In this document: positions 1 through 8,609 of the stretch, one piece after another
Layout: each line of letters starts with the position of its first letter
Position numbering within the stretch: position 1 is the stretch's first letter
Source of the DNA: Echinicola pacifica DSM 19836
GTDB lineage: Bacteria; Bacteroidota; Bacteroidia; Cytophagales; Cyclobacteriaceae
Length of the DNA stretch: 64,000 nt
Direction of reading: 5' to 3'
Assembly (NCBI RefSeq): GCF_000373245.1
Contig: NZ_KB890739.1
Coordinates: 410,441 to 474,440 of the forward strand
Notes under the pieces: generated by a model
The model's database searches: none
What the model saw: the letters and a program-made list of their open reading frames with translations, nothing else
What the model was told of the DNA's origin: nothing
Program-made: the position numbers and the translations under genes

Positions 1-214
1 GGCATTTGGACTTCGGCTGCTCTGGTTTGCCGCGAATAGCACATGGTGATAGTCCAAACTGGCTCCCATCAGCCTTAAACCTATTAATTATTTTAGCACT
101 TCTCACCTTGCTCACTGCTCCGGAAGGGACAATAAGCCAAAGCTTTTTCTGCTCATTTCTGTTAGGAAAATCAAGGGCAATAGAAGATAGCTCTTTATTG
201 CCCCGATTCTTTAT
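1..214. other. Window edge downstream of batA, no gene assigned
   Basis: No gene is called here. On the minus strand the frame of batA stays open past its stop codon at 215-217 to the window edge (about 70 codons, no stop and no convincing start). A batB gene would be expected next in a standard bat operon, but the translated frame does not show a VWA MIDAS motif in the part visible. It may be non-coding, a remnant, or the 5' region of the next gene. Confidence 0.3.
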
Positions 215-1261
215 TTAATCCAAAAGGAAGTTATTCATAAAGCTGTTTTTCAATCCTAACCAAATAAGGAAAAACATAATCCCGAAGAACAGATATACGC
301 GATAGTAATCCTGGGTTTCTTTATAGCGAGACTCTAGGATTTCGGCTTTCTCCAGGAGGTCAATCTGCTCAAAGATATTTTCTAAGGCTAGATCATCGGA
401 AGCTCGGAAGAACTGCCCTTTTCCGATTCTGGCCAAGTCTCGTAAGGTAGATTCATTCAAATAGGACTCCACCATTTGGGGCCTTCCAAAGAAGTCGGTA
501 CCATAGGGTACCATGCCGTCTTTTCCCACAGCGATGGTATAGATCTTGATATCCATGGCGGAGGCAAGTTCCGCCGCAAAAACAGGGTCCACATTCCCCG
601 CATTATTATCTCCATCACTGAGCAGGACCATCACCTTGGATTTGGATTGGGACTCCCTCATTCGGTTGGTAGCTGTGGCCACGGCGCTCCCGATTGCGGT
701 CCCCTTGGCATCCATCATATCAAAGGAGATGTCCTCAATCAGGTCTGTCAATAATTCATAATCGGTGGTGAGTGGAGCTAAAGAAAAGGCTTCTCCGGCG
801 AAAATCACCATCCCGATTCGATCACCAAACCGTCCATTGATAAAGTCAATGGCTGTGGACTTTGCCGCTTCTAGTCGATTAGGCTCAAAATCCTGCAAAT
901 CCATAGACTCGGAAATGTCCATGACCAGCATAATGTCTATACCCTCTGTGGACTGCTCCACTTTTTCATTTGACCGCTGAGGTCTTGCTAGCGCAATAAT
1001 GACCATCCATACCGCCAGGAGGAAGAAGAGCGTGGGGATCAGCCGAAGGTAAGTCCAGGGATTACTTGCGGATACACTTCCGGGAAGAGAAAGCTCCAGT
1101 GAAGGGTTTTTGAGAAATTTGGTGAATTTACGGATTAATAGAATTAAGGGTACCACCCATAGCAGGTGGAGGACCCATAGATTTTGCCATTCGTAAGTAC
1201 GAAGGGTCTCAGGTAAAAACCAATCCCATGAAAACCATTCGATAACCTTATTTGCGTTCAT
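215..1261 (-). CDS. batA: BatA-like von Willebrand factor A domain membrane protein
   Basis: A 348-residue membrane-anchored VWA protein of the Bacteroidota aerotolerance (Bat) family. Two membrane segments lie near residues 28-44 and 74-92, and a third near 318-340. The VWA domain between them has a full MIDAS metal site: DISES at 115-119, a threonine at about 165, and SDGDN at 215-219. BatA is thought to work with BatB and MoxR-type ATPases at the inner membrane in envelope stress tolerance; the exact biochemical role is not settled. The start overlaps the end of the upstream BatD-like gene by 14 bp, so the three genes are probably translationally coupled. batB is not visible before the window edge. 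Confidence 0.85.
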   Translation of the reverse strand: MNANKVIEWFSWDWFLPETLRTYEWQNLWVLHLLWVVPLILLIRKFTKFLKNPSLELSLPGSVSASNPWTYLRLIPTLFFLLAVWMVIIALARPQRSNEKVEQSTEGIDIMLVMDISESMDLQDFEPNRLEAAKSTAIDFINGRFGDRIGMVIFAGEAFSLAPLTTDYELLTDLIEDISFDMMDAKGTAIGSAVATATNRMRESQSKSKVMVLLSDGDNNAGNVDPVFAAELASAMDIKIYTIAVGKDGMVPYGTDFFGRPQMVESYLNESTLRDLARIGKGQFFRASDDLALENIFEQIDLLEKAEILESRYKETQDYYRVYLFFGIMFFLIWLGLKNSFMNNFLLD

Positions 1262-2147
1262 GGATTTCTTGTGTTTTTTGGTTGTACATGCTTGTGCATT
1301 CGGCTTTTAGTTGCTCGCAAGTGTTTTTAAGATCTTCGGCGGGTCTATTAGCATAAACTACAATTTCGATTTTCCTCAGCTCATCTTTTAGCTGTGGTTT
1401 TTGAAGGTGCTCGGCGATTTCGGTAGCGGTCCATTCTTTATAAGGCTGCCCACTGAGGCGCTCCATATAGCCTCTCCATAATGCTAGCAGGTGCTCGGCC
1501 TCGGCCAGGCTTGGGGCTTTTTGCATAGCCGCCACAGCCTTATTCCACTGCTCAAGGAAGGCCGCATGTTGCTTGCCTAGTTTTCGGACCTGCCATTGCT
1601 TCTTGATTTTCTTACCAAAAGCCAGCAATATTACTAAGCCTACCAGCAGCAGACCACCCAGTACAGCGATCAATATCGGATAATTGAATGCCCTTGGTAC
1701 GGGAAGGTACTTGTCATTATGCTTAAAGGTCAGCTCTTCCGGCAAGGGATCGATGGTGAGCTGAAGCGATAGACTGTCTTCATTAGCGTAATGTACCAAG
1801 CTATCAAATTTCAGGATCTCAAACACCGGTAAAGCGTAGGGCTTTACGGGGTCCAGCGAAAAGTTTGATAGGAAATATACCGCGCTATCCACCGTCATGC
1901 TATCCGGCGTATAGGAGGTGAAGGTTTGCTTTCCAAGGAATGAAAAGTCCCTGTATCCAAAGGTGGAATCCGGAAAGACGATATTGGTCTGTTGGGGATA
2001 GGTGGCCTTAAGTACATAGCCCACTCGCTCTCCCAGTTTAGCAGAATCCTGAAGGAAATATCCTTCCACCTTGAGGTTTTGACCCATGGCGGAGGATATG
2101 CTAATGATAAATAAAATGCTGAAGATTATATTATTTCTCTTACCCAC
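1248..2147 (-). CDS. BatD-like / DUF4381-like membrane protein of the bat operon
   Basis: A 299-residue protein with an N-terminal signal peptide (about residues 1-22, ending SSAMGQ), a periplasmic beta-rich region of about 130 residues, one transmembrane helix near 157-178, and a basic cytoplasmic alpha-helical tail. This matches the single-pass protein usually encoded between the DUF58 and batA genes in Bacteroidota; the periplasmic part resembles the start of BatD. It overlaps the DUF58 gene by 8 bp and batA by 14 bp, so all three are likely made from one message. Its role is inferred from position only: a periplasmic partner of the VWA proteins. Confidence 0.7.
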   Translation of the reverse strand: MGKRNNIIFSILFIISISSAMGQNLKVEGYFLQDSAKLGERVGYVLKATYPQQTNIVFPDSTFGYRDFSFLGKQTFTSYTPDSMTVDSAVYFLSNFSLDPVKPYALPVFEILKFDSLVHYANEDSLSLQLTIDPLPEELTFKHNDKYLPVPRAFNYPILIAVLGGLLLVGLVILLAFGKKIKKQWQVRKLGKQHAAFLEQWNKAVAAMQKAPSLAEAEHLLALWRGYMERLSGQPYKEWTATEIAEHLQKPQLKDELRKIEIVVYANRPAEDLKNTCEQLKAECTSMYNQKTQEIHERK

Positions 2148-3018
2148 GTTTCATGGTTTTATTCCTGAACTTAAACAATTCGATCAAAGGAAGCACGATG
2201 TCTTCACGGGTGTCAATGGAAAGGTAATTGATCTGGTTTTTTTTGCATATTTCTCTCAGATTATGACGTTCTGTAGTGAAAGATTCGGAGATTTTTTTTG
2301 AAAAGCTACCAAAAGCGGTATTTACCCAGGTGGTTTTGCCTTCTTCCTTATCATACACGGGGATGATTCCGAGAGAGGGCAAGGCGGATTCCCGTGGATC
2401 GGTCACCTGGATGGCCACCACATCGTGTTTTTCGCCCATGGCTTTTAGCGATCTCTCGTAATTTTCATCGATAAAGTCGGAAATAATGATGATGATACTT
2501 CGTTTTTTGAGCAGGTTTAGCGAGAAGGTAAACATCTCGTTTAGGTCAGTTTTGATAGACTTATTATCATGCTTGAATATTCCCCGGATTACTTTTACCC
2601 CTTGCTTAGGGCCTTTGCCAGGAAGGATGACCTTTTCTTTTTGGTTGGAGAAGGAGATTAGTCCCACTTGACTGCCCTCATGGATGGCCGCTAGGGTGAG
2701 GACTCCAGCGATCTCTTTTCCAAGGTCAATTTTCTTTCGATTTTCATCACCGATATCCTGCGAACCACTGATGTCTAACAAAAAATATACGGACTGATCT
2801 TTATCTTCCCTGAAGGTTTTTACGAAGGTTCCATGGCCTTTTGCGGAGACTTTCCACTCAATGGTCCGAACATCATCGCCATATTGGTAAGGCCTGAGGT
2901 CGTCAAACTCCAAGCCTGCCCCTTTGAAAATGGATTGATAATCCCCCTGTAAGTGGTTATTAGCCACTTTTCTGATCATAATTTCGTATTTCCTGAGTTT
3001 TTTCAGTAGTTGATTCAT
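2140..3018 (-). CDS. DUF58 domain-containing protein (VWA-like)
   Basis: A 292-residue cytoplasmic protein. The DUF58 signature spans about residues 34-59 (GLEFDDLRPYQYGDD followed by RTIEWK), and a MIDAS-like DISGS motif at 82-86 begins the VWA-like half. DUF58 proteins accompany MoxR AAA+ ATPases and BatA/BatB and probably bind a metal and a partner protein. It is first in the minus-strand group. Unusually, no moxR gene precedes it: the upstream neighbour is a plus-strand DUF4296 lipoprotein, so the ATPase must be elsewhere or absent. Confidence 0.85.
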   Translation of the reverse strand: MNQLLKKLRKYEIMIRKVANNHLQGDYQSIFKGAGLEFDDLRPYQYGDDVRTIEWKVSAKGHGTFVKTFREDKDQSVYFLLDISGSQDIGDENRKKIDLGKEIAGVLTLAAIHEGSQVGLISFSNQKEKVILPGKGPKQGVKVIRGIFKHDNKSIKTDLNEMFTFSLNLLKKRSIIIIISDFIDENYERSLKAMGEKHDVVAIQVTDPRESALPSLGIIPVYDKEEGKTTWVNTAFGSFSKKISESFTTERHNLREICKKNQINYLSIDTREDIVLPLIELFKFRNKTMKRG

Positions 3019-3114
3019 GGGCGCATTTATTCCGAAGGCCTAAATTTAATGGACTCTATTGAATAATAAAACGAGTTATGACTATCATATTATCTAAATT
3101 TCAACGGAAATGGC

Positions 3115-3122
3115 TAATTTTG
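3115..3122 (+). promoter_or_regulatory. Bacteroidota -7 promoter element (TAATTTTG)
   Basis: TAATTTTG matches the TAnnTTTG -7 element exactly. It ends 4 bases before the GTG start of the DUF4296 gene, so transcription would begin at or very near the start codon, giving a leaderless or almost leaderless message. No clear -33 TTTG is visible at the usual spacing. Confidence 0.45.
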
Positions 3123-3126
3123 AATT

Positions 3127-3468
3127 GTGAAAAAACTTATATTCTTTATAGCGGCCTCTCTGATCGCCTTTTCATGTAAGGATGAGAAGGCTCCAAAGTA
3201 CTTGCTATCCGAGGACGAAATGGTAAATATCATGGTGGATATCCATATGGCAGAAGGCATGGCCAGCTCCCTGCCCGTGTCTTATGACTCCTCCAAAAAA
3301 CTTTATCCTTTATTTGAAAGTCGGGTGTTTGAAAAACATCAGGTGGAAGATACAGTGTACACCAAAAGCCTGGAGTACTACCTTCGCGATACCGAAAAAA
3401 TGAAGGACCTTTACAGTCGGGTGATAGATTCACTCAGTGTAAGAGAAAAAATAGGAGAAAGCGAGTAA
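3127..3468 (+). CDS. DUF4296 domain-containing lipoprotein
   Basis: A 113-residue protein starting with GTG. Residues 1-17 form a lipoprotein signal peptide with a lipobox ending LIAFSC, so the mature protein begins at Cys17. The rest matches the DUF4296 pattern found throughout Bacteroidota: LLSEDEMVNIMVDIHMAEG, then a helical region with conserved tyrosines and a C-terminal IDSL. Function unknown. It is a single-gene unit divergent from the bat group. GTG was taken as the start because it gives the complete lipoprotein signal and no upstream ATG is in frame. Confidence 0.8.
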   Translation: MKKLIFFIAASLIAFSCKDEKAPKYLLSEDEMVNIMVDIHMAEGMASSLPVSYDSSKKLYPLFESRVFEKHQVEDTVYTKSLEYYLRDTEKMKDLYSRVIDSLSVREKIGESE

Positions 3469-3717
3469 ATTAGCCTTGCCCCTAAAACCTAATCCGCCTA
3501 AGGGCAATGACTCACAGCTAACCCAATTCTAAGAAGCTATGAGACATTGTGTGCCTCTTTTGATAAGAGTAATTTAGACGAGGAGATGGTTCAATGAAGG
3601 CAGTGACCAATTGATTTCTACTTACTGTGGCCTTTCTTTTGTTAGAAACTTCCGTATAGAAAAGGTCAATACTCTATTCCTTCAATAATAATTTAAATTC
3701 CCCAAAACAGTAATAGC

Positions 3718-6111
3718 ATGCAATATCCGGAAAATCTGGAGGCCAAGATAAATTTTGATAAAATCAAGGACTGGATCAAAGAGGAGTGCTCCAGCAGTCT
3801 GGGCACAGACATGGTGCAAAATGTCACCTTTACCACAGACCTCAATCTGCTGAATAAGCTTCTGGACCAAACGGAGGAGTTTCGCCAGATATTGGTCTCA
3901 GGAGAGATGTTTCCTTCCTCGAATTTCCTGAATATTTATCCTTTTTTGGACAAGGCCAAAATTGAAGGGACCTTCCTATATGAGGAAGATTGGCACCTGA
4001 TCCGACTGTCTTTGGAGACCTTGCATTCCTGCGTTTCTTTCTTCACCAAAAATCAGGAGGAGTATCCTCAGCTTTTTCAGCTCTTGGGGATGGTGCGCCT
4101 TGATAATAGCCTCCTGCGAGCGATCGAGAGAGTGCTGGATGACAAAGGGCGAATAAAAGACAATGCAACTCGGGAGCTGGGCCTGATCCGTAGCCAGATT
4201 ATCTATGAAGAAAATAGGCTGCGGAAAGTACTAGACCGGATATTTAGAGAGGCCAAAGCCAAAGGGATGACCCCGGATGATGCCTCCATTACCATACGTG
4301 GGGGGCGGATGGTAATGCCCGTTTTGGCAGAAAACAAACGTAAGATCAAAGGCTTCGTGCATGATGAGTCTTCCACAGGGCAGACGGTGTTTATGGAGCC
4401 AGCAGAGGTGCTGGACATCAATAATGAACTGAAAGAACTCGAGTATATGGAGCGTCGGGAGATTCAGAAGATACTGATGAAGCTTACCGATACCCTGCGA
4501 CCCTTTATTCCGGAATTAAGAAGTGCCTATAAGTTTTTGGGGATGGTGGATTTTATTCGTGCCAAGGCCAAATTGGCGGTGAAGATGGACGCCTCGAAGC
4601 CAGAACTGCAAAAGCCAAAAGAAATAGAATGGTATAATGCCCGTCACCCTGTGCTTGAGCATGCTCTAAAGCAACAAAACAGGAAAATCGTCCCATTAAA
4701 TATCCACTTAGATCATAATAGCCGATTATTGGTCATCTCCGGCCCCAATGCCGGTGGTAAATCAGTAACACTCAAAACCGTGGCCCTGGTGCAGTATATG
4801 CTGCAATGCGGCTTATTGGTTCCTATGGATCCACATTCCAAATGTACTATTTTCAGTAACTTTTTTATCGATATTGGAGATGAGCAGAATATCGAAAATG
4901 ACCTTAGTACCTATAGCTCTCACCTGATGAGCATGAAGTATTTTACCCAATTTGCTGATAAGAAAAGTATATTTTTTATTGACGAATTTGGTACGGGTAC
5001 GGAGCCTCAATTTGGCGGAGCCATCGCTGAGGCCATCCTAATGGCGCTCAACAAAACAGGCTCATATGGCATAGTCACGACTCACTATGGCAACCTGAAG
5101 CAAATCGCTGCAAAAAATCAAGGCATGACCAATGGTGCTATGCGCTTTGATATCGAGAAACTGGAGCCTATGTATCAGCTGGATATAGGAAAGCCAGGGA
5201 GCTCCTTCGCCCTGGAGATCGCCACCAAAATAGGGATCTCATCTGATATCATTGCTTATGCCAAAGAACAAATCGGGGATGAACGAGTACGCTATGATAA
5301 GCTGCTCAATAAATTGGAGTCAGAGAAAAACAAGTTTGAGCAATTAGTGGTGGAGTCTCAGCGGAAGGAGCGCATCCTGACCCAGCGGCTGAAAGAATAT
5401 AATGAACTCAAGCAAAGCCTCGAAGCCAATCAAAAGCAGCTGATTCAGCAAGCGAAACAGGAGGCCAAAGGAATCCTGGACGGGGCAAACCGTAAGATCG
5501 AAGAGACGATTCGGGAGATCAAGCAGAGTAAAGCCGAGAAAGAGGCGACTCTTGTGGCGCGGAAAAACCTGGAAACTCATAAGGCAGCGATCAAACCAGA
5601 AAAAGGACTGAAACCCAAAGCCGCCGATGCAGAAGTAAAGGTAATTGGCGGGACCATTGCCGCTGGCGATTATGTCCGATTGAAGGATAATGGCGCCATT
5701 GCGGAGGTGATTTCTATTCGAAATAAGGATGTGGAAATCAGTATCGGTGAGCTCAAGTCGAATGTAAAGCTGAATCGCCTCGAGAAAATTTCCAAGACCA
5801 CCCTAAAGAAAGAAAAGAAAGCGGTAGCCGCCAGGATGAGCTATGATACCACTGCAAAGATGCGGAATTTCTCACCCAACCTCGATTTGCGAGGTATGCG
5901 GGGAGAGGAGATAATGACCATCGTGCAGAACTTTATCGACGATGGCCATATGCTGGGGGTGAAGGACCTGAGGATCGTCCATGGCCGAGGCGATGGGATT
6001 CTCCGGCAGATCACCAGAAATATGCTGCAATATATGTCCGAAGTTCAGCGATTTGAGGACGAGCACGCTGATCGTGGTGGCTCAGGAGTGACCTTGGTAA
6101 CCCTGAAATAG
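3718..6111 (+). CDS. mutS2: Endonuclease MutS2 (Smr domain)
   Basis: A 797-residue DNA structure-binding ATPase and nuclease. Domains in order: MutS core/lever region (1-300), ATPase with Walker A GPNAGGKS near 342-350 and Walker B FFIDEFGTG near 419-427, a long coiled coil (about 520-630), a KOW-like patch (about 640-690), and a C-terminal Smr nuclease domain with LDLRG near 721 and HGRGDG near 754. It lacks the mismatch-recognition domain of MutS. MutS2 suppresses recombination, and in some bacteria it acts in ribosome rescue. It converges on the NTF2-like gene with only 15 bp between stop codons. Confidence 0.95.
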   Translation: MQYPENLEAKINFDKIKDWIKEECSSSLGTDMVQNVTFTTDLNLLNKLLDQTEEFRQILVSGEMFPSSNFLNIYPFLDKAKIEGTFLYEEDWHLIRLSLETLHSCVSFFTKNQEEYPQLFQLLGMVRLDNSLLRAIERVLDDKGRIKDNATRELGLIRSQIIYEENRLRKVLDRIFREAKAKGMTPDDASITIRGGRMVMPVLAENKRKIKGFVHDESSTGQTVFMEPAEVLDINNELKELEYMERREIQKILMKLTDTLRPFIPELRSAYKFLGMVDFIRAKAKLAVKMDASKPELQKPKEIEWYNARHPVLEHALKQQNRKIVPLNIHLDHNSRLLVISGPNAGGKSVTLKTVALVQYMLQCGLLVPMDPHSKCTIFSNFFIDIGDEQNIENDLSTYSSHLMSMKYFTQFADKKSIFFIDEFGTGTEPQFGGAIAEAILMALNKTGSYGIVTTHYGNLKQIAAKNQGMTNGAMRFDIEKLEPMYQLDIGKPGSSFALEIATKIGISSDIIAYAKEQIGDERVRYDKLLNKLESEKNKFEQLVVESQRKERILTQRLKEYNELKQSLEANQKQLIQQAKQEAKGILDGANRKIEETIREIKQSKAEKEATLVARKNLETHKAAIKPEKGLKPKAADAEVKVIGGTIAAGDYVRLKDNGAIAEVISIRNKDVEISIGELKSNVKLNRLEKISKTTLKKEKKAVAARMSYDTTAKMRNFSPNLDLRGMRGEEIMTIVQNFIDDGHMLGVKDLRIVHGRGDGILRQITRNMLQYMSEVQRFEDEHADRGGSGVTLVTLK

Positions 6112-6126
6112 TGGGCTAAATGAGGA

Positions 6127-6558
6127 TTATGGGAGTTTATAAGCCTGTCTGGCGAGGAGTTTCCAGGCTGTGCCGGTATCCTGCCAGATCATCATTATTC
6201 CTATACGCACCGTACCAGGCTGGCCGCCGTCATTGGTGCTGGCGGAGAGAATATGCCTTGCAATTCCGATTTCTCCATCTACCTCATACGTTTGATTTTG
6301 CAGATCTATCGATACGAAATCGGACTGCCCATCGACCAAAGCTGCTATAAATTCTGTTTGATTTTCAATCCTTCCACTCGAATGTCCGTACGAAAGCTTC
6401 TTATGGGTGATATCCTTGAGCTTGGAGGCTTGGGGATTTATCATCAATTGATTGAGCTGCTGCACGGCCTGGACCAATGCAATGGAATTCTTAGATTGAC
6501 CTTGTGCAAATGAGGCAGTGAAAAGGAGGGCGAGGAGGAATAAATACGTCTTTCTCAT
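6127..6558 (-). CDS. Secreted NTF2-like (DUF4440/SnoaL-type) protein
   Basis: A 143-residue protein with a clear signal peptide (about 1-20, ending SFAQGQ). The remainder fits the small cone-shaped NTF2 fold of DUF4440 proteins: an N-terminal helix with LVQAVQQLNQLM, a central KLSYGHSSG segment, and a C-terminal strand pattern with WKLLARQAYKL. Ligand and activity are unknown; members range from enzymes to ligand-binding proteins. It follows the lipoprotein gene with a 3 bp gap, so the two are likely co-transcribed and exported. Confidence 0.7.
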   Translation of the reverse strand: MRKTYLFLLALLFTASFAQGQSKNSIALVQAVQQLNQLMINPQASKLKDITHKKLSYGHSSGRIENQTEFIAALVDGQSDFVSIDLQNQTYEVDGEIGIARHILSASTNDGGQPGTVRIGIMMIWQDTGTAWKLLARQAYKLP

Positions 6559-6561
6559 AGT

Positions 6562-7044
6562 TTATTTCTTTTTGAGATCAAAAACATAGTCCCCAGCCAA
6601 AGCCATAATTCTACCGCCAGCAATACTAGGCTGAGGTACATTAAATTCCAATCGCAAGTTACTTCCTATGGTGGAGAAGCTTATAATCTGTCCTGCGGCT
6701 GGCTGAGCACCAGAAAGGACTATCTGATCGTAATTGCTACCAGAGAAATCCCAGCTTCCGCTATCGTCGAACAATAAGTGATTATTCAATGTCAGATAGG
6801 ATTGATTGCTTCCTGAGGCCGTGAAGGTCATCTCAAAATCAGCATAGTCAGAGGTCACTGTTTGGCCATTGTGTGTGACCATGCCGCCACCAGCCACCAC
6901 CCAGGTCTGTGAGCCATCTCCGGTAAGCTCCTCGATAGCGATCTCCTCAGCAGATTTTTGTGGCTCAGGATCATCTCCGCCACCACATCCTAATAGTAGA
7001 AAGAAGGTCAGGATGAAACTCAATTGGAAGACTTGTTTTTTCAT
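6562..7044 (-). CDS. Hypothetical lipoprotein, beta-rich
   Basis: A 160-residue predicted lipoprotein with lipobox LLLGC (Cys20) followed by GGGDDPEP, a Gly/Asp-rich start common in surface-exposed Bacteroidota lipoproteins. The mature part is rich in beta-strand-forming residues and contains TGDGSQTWVVAGGG, which resembles the opening of lipocalin-like or DUF5004-type domains, but I do not recognise a specific family with confidence. First gene of a two-gene unit with the NTF2-like protein. Function unknown. Confidence 0.65.
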   Translation of the reverse strand: MKKQVFQLSFILTFFLLLGCGGGDDPEPQKSAEEIAIEELTGDGSQTWVVAGGGMVTHNGQTVTSDYADFEMTFTASGSNQSYLTLNNHLLFDDSGSWDFSGSNYDQIVLSGAQPAAGQIISFSTIGSNLRLEFNVPQPSIAGGRIMALAGDYVFDLKKK

Positions 7045-7190
7045 GGTTTTGCTATTTTGGATTTTTAGATGCTTTGCAAATAGGATAATCGACTATCCGC
7101 TGACAGTGATAGACACACCGATATTTATGGGAGTTCCCGCATTTATCAATGAGAAATTATCAGCCTAAATATACAGATTCGGCCTTTAAA

Positions 7191-7826
7191 TCAAATGGCT
7201 TTTTTTAGCTTAAATGTTTCTATCTCTACCATCTGTGTACAGAAATCATATTCCCGCACATCATTAGAGGCGATTATGAGGGTTTTGTCACTGCCGTAGC
7301 CTTGTACTAAGTCGAGGTACCAGGCCAGGCCTTTTAGGTCAAGATTGGCGCTGGGCTCATCCAGAAGTAGGAGAGGTTTTGAGGAGAAAAAGCAGAGCCC
7401 TAGTTTAAGCCTTTGCTTCATTCCTGAGGAGAAATAACTCACCTGTTTATCTTTGGAATCGGTGAGGTACATGATTTCCATCATCTTGTTAGCGTCCAGC
7501 CCTTTGAGTGGGGAGGTGAAGCTAAAATGGAATTCCAGCAATTCGGACAAGGTAAATTCCTCAGGTAATTCGAGGTAAGGGGCAGCAATAGCGAGGTATT
7601 GGTAAATGTCATTGGCCGAGATTTCTTTGTTTTCCAAAAAATAAGTAAAGGAACCTTCGGTTAGAGGGGAGGTTCCGGCAAGGCACTTCAGAAGAGTGGA
7701 CTTACCGGAACCATTGCTGCCAATAATGGCAATATTCTCATTGGGAGTGATCTTCAGGGAAAGATCACGGAATATCCAGTCATATTGGAATCGCTTGGCG
7801 GCTTTATTAGCCTTGATTTCCAGCAT
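7191..7826 (-). CDS. ABC transporter-type ATP-binding protein
   Basis: A 211-residue ABC ATPase. Walker A GSNGSGKST lies near residues 36-44, the signature is SYFSSGMKQR, and Walker B is LLLLDEPSANLD. The H-loop position reads ASND rather than the usual histidine, so hydrolysis may be altered. No permease gene is adjacent. It lies 3 bp after lpxA at the end of the lipid A operon, suggesting a role at the envelope, but the partner is not in this window. Confidence 0.8.
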   Translation of the reverse strand: MLEIKANKAAKRFQYDWIFRDLSLKITPNENIAIIGSNGSGKSTLLKCLAGTSPLTEGSFTYFLENKEISANDIYQYLAIAAPYLELPEEFTLSELLEFHFSFTSPLKGLDANKMMEIMYLTDSKDKQVSYFSSGMKQRLKLGLCFFSSKPLLLLDEPSANLDLKGLAWYLDLVQGYGSDKTLIIASNDVREYDFCTQMVEIETFKLKKAI

Positions 7827-7829
7827 GAT

Positions 7830-8609
7830 TTAATTGATATATCCTTTCATCACTCCACGTTCGGAGGAGCGGATGAAATTAACGATTTCGTCTCTTTCTT
7901 TGGTGGCAGGAAGGTTGACCTCGATTTCCTCCAAAGCCCGGCTATTATTGAGGCTGTTGAGGAATAGGTACCGATAGACTTCCTGAATATGGCTGATGGA
8001 TTCGCTGCTGAAACCTCTTCTTCTCAGGCCTAGGGAGTTTACACCCGCATAGCTAAGGGGTTCTCTTGCGGCTTTGGTGAATGGAGGCACGTCTTTACGA
8101 ACGAGGGAGCCACCAGAGATCATGGAATGCATTCCTACTTTGACGAACTGGTGGATGGCGCTGCTTCCGCCGATAATGGCCCAGTCATCGATGGATACGT
8201 GTCCTGCCACCTGCACCGCATTGGCGATGATGACATTATCCCCCACAGAGCAATCGTGCGCAATATGCACATAAGCCATCAATAAGCAATTGCTGCCAAT
8301 TTTGGTGACCCTTTTGTCAATTGTCCCTCTGCTGATGGTGACACATTCACGAATGGTGGTGTTATTTCCAATTTCGACGGTGGATTCCTCACCCTGAAAT
8401 TTCAAATCCTGCGGGACGCCGGAGATGACCGATCCAGGGAATATTTTGCAATTTTCGCCGATTTTGGTGCCAGGGTAAATGGTGACATTAGATCCGATCC
8501 ACGTTCCTTTACCGATTTGTACGTTTTCATGAATTACCGTAAAAGGGTCGATGCTTACTTCATCGGCTATTTGGGTATTTTCATGTATTTCTGATAGCTT
8601 ACTTATCAT
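7830..8609 (-). CDS. lpxA: Acyl-ACP--UDP-N-acetylglucosamine O-acyltransferase
   Basis: A 259-residue left-handed beta-helix enzyme that transfers a 3-hydroxyacyl chain from ACP to UDP-GlcNAc, the first step of lipid A synthesis. Hexapeptide repeats run over the N-terminal two-thirds (for example IGKGTWIGSNVTIYPG). The catalytic-region segment MAYVHIAHDCSVGDN contains the expected histidine, and GGSSAIHQFVKVG is typical of LpxA. The C-terminal helical domain is present and the length is normal. The start overlaps the stop of lpxC-fabZ (ATGA), indicating translational coupling. Confidence 0.95.
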   Translation of the reverse strand: MISKLSEIHENTQIADEVSIDPFTVIHENVQIGKGTWIGSNVTIYPGTKIGENCKIFPGSVISGVPQDLKFQGEESTVEIGNNTTIRECVTISRGTIDKRVTKIGSNCLLMAYVHIAHDCSVGDNVIIANAVQVAGHVSIDDWAIIGGSSAIHQFVKVGMHSMISGGSLVRKDVPPFTKAAREPLSYAGVNSLGLRRRGFSSESISHIQEVYRYLFLNSLNNSRALEEIEVNLPATKERDEIVNFIRSSERGVMKGYIN

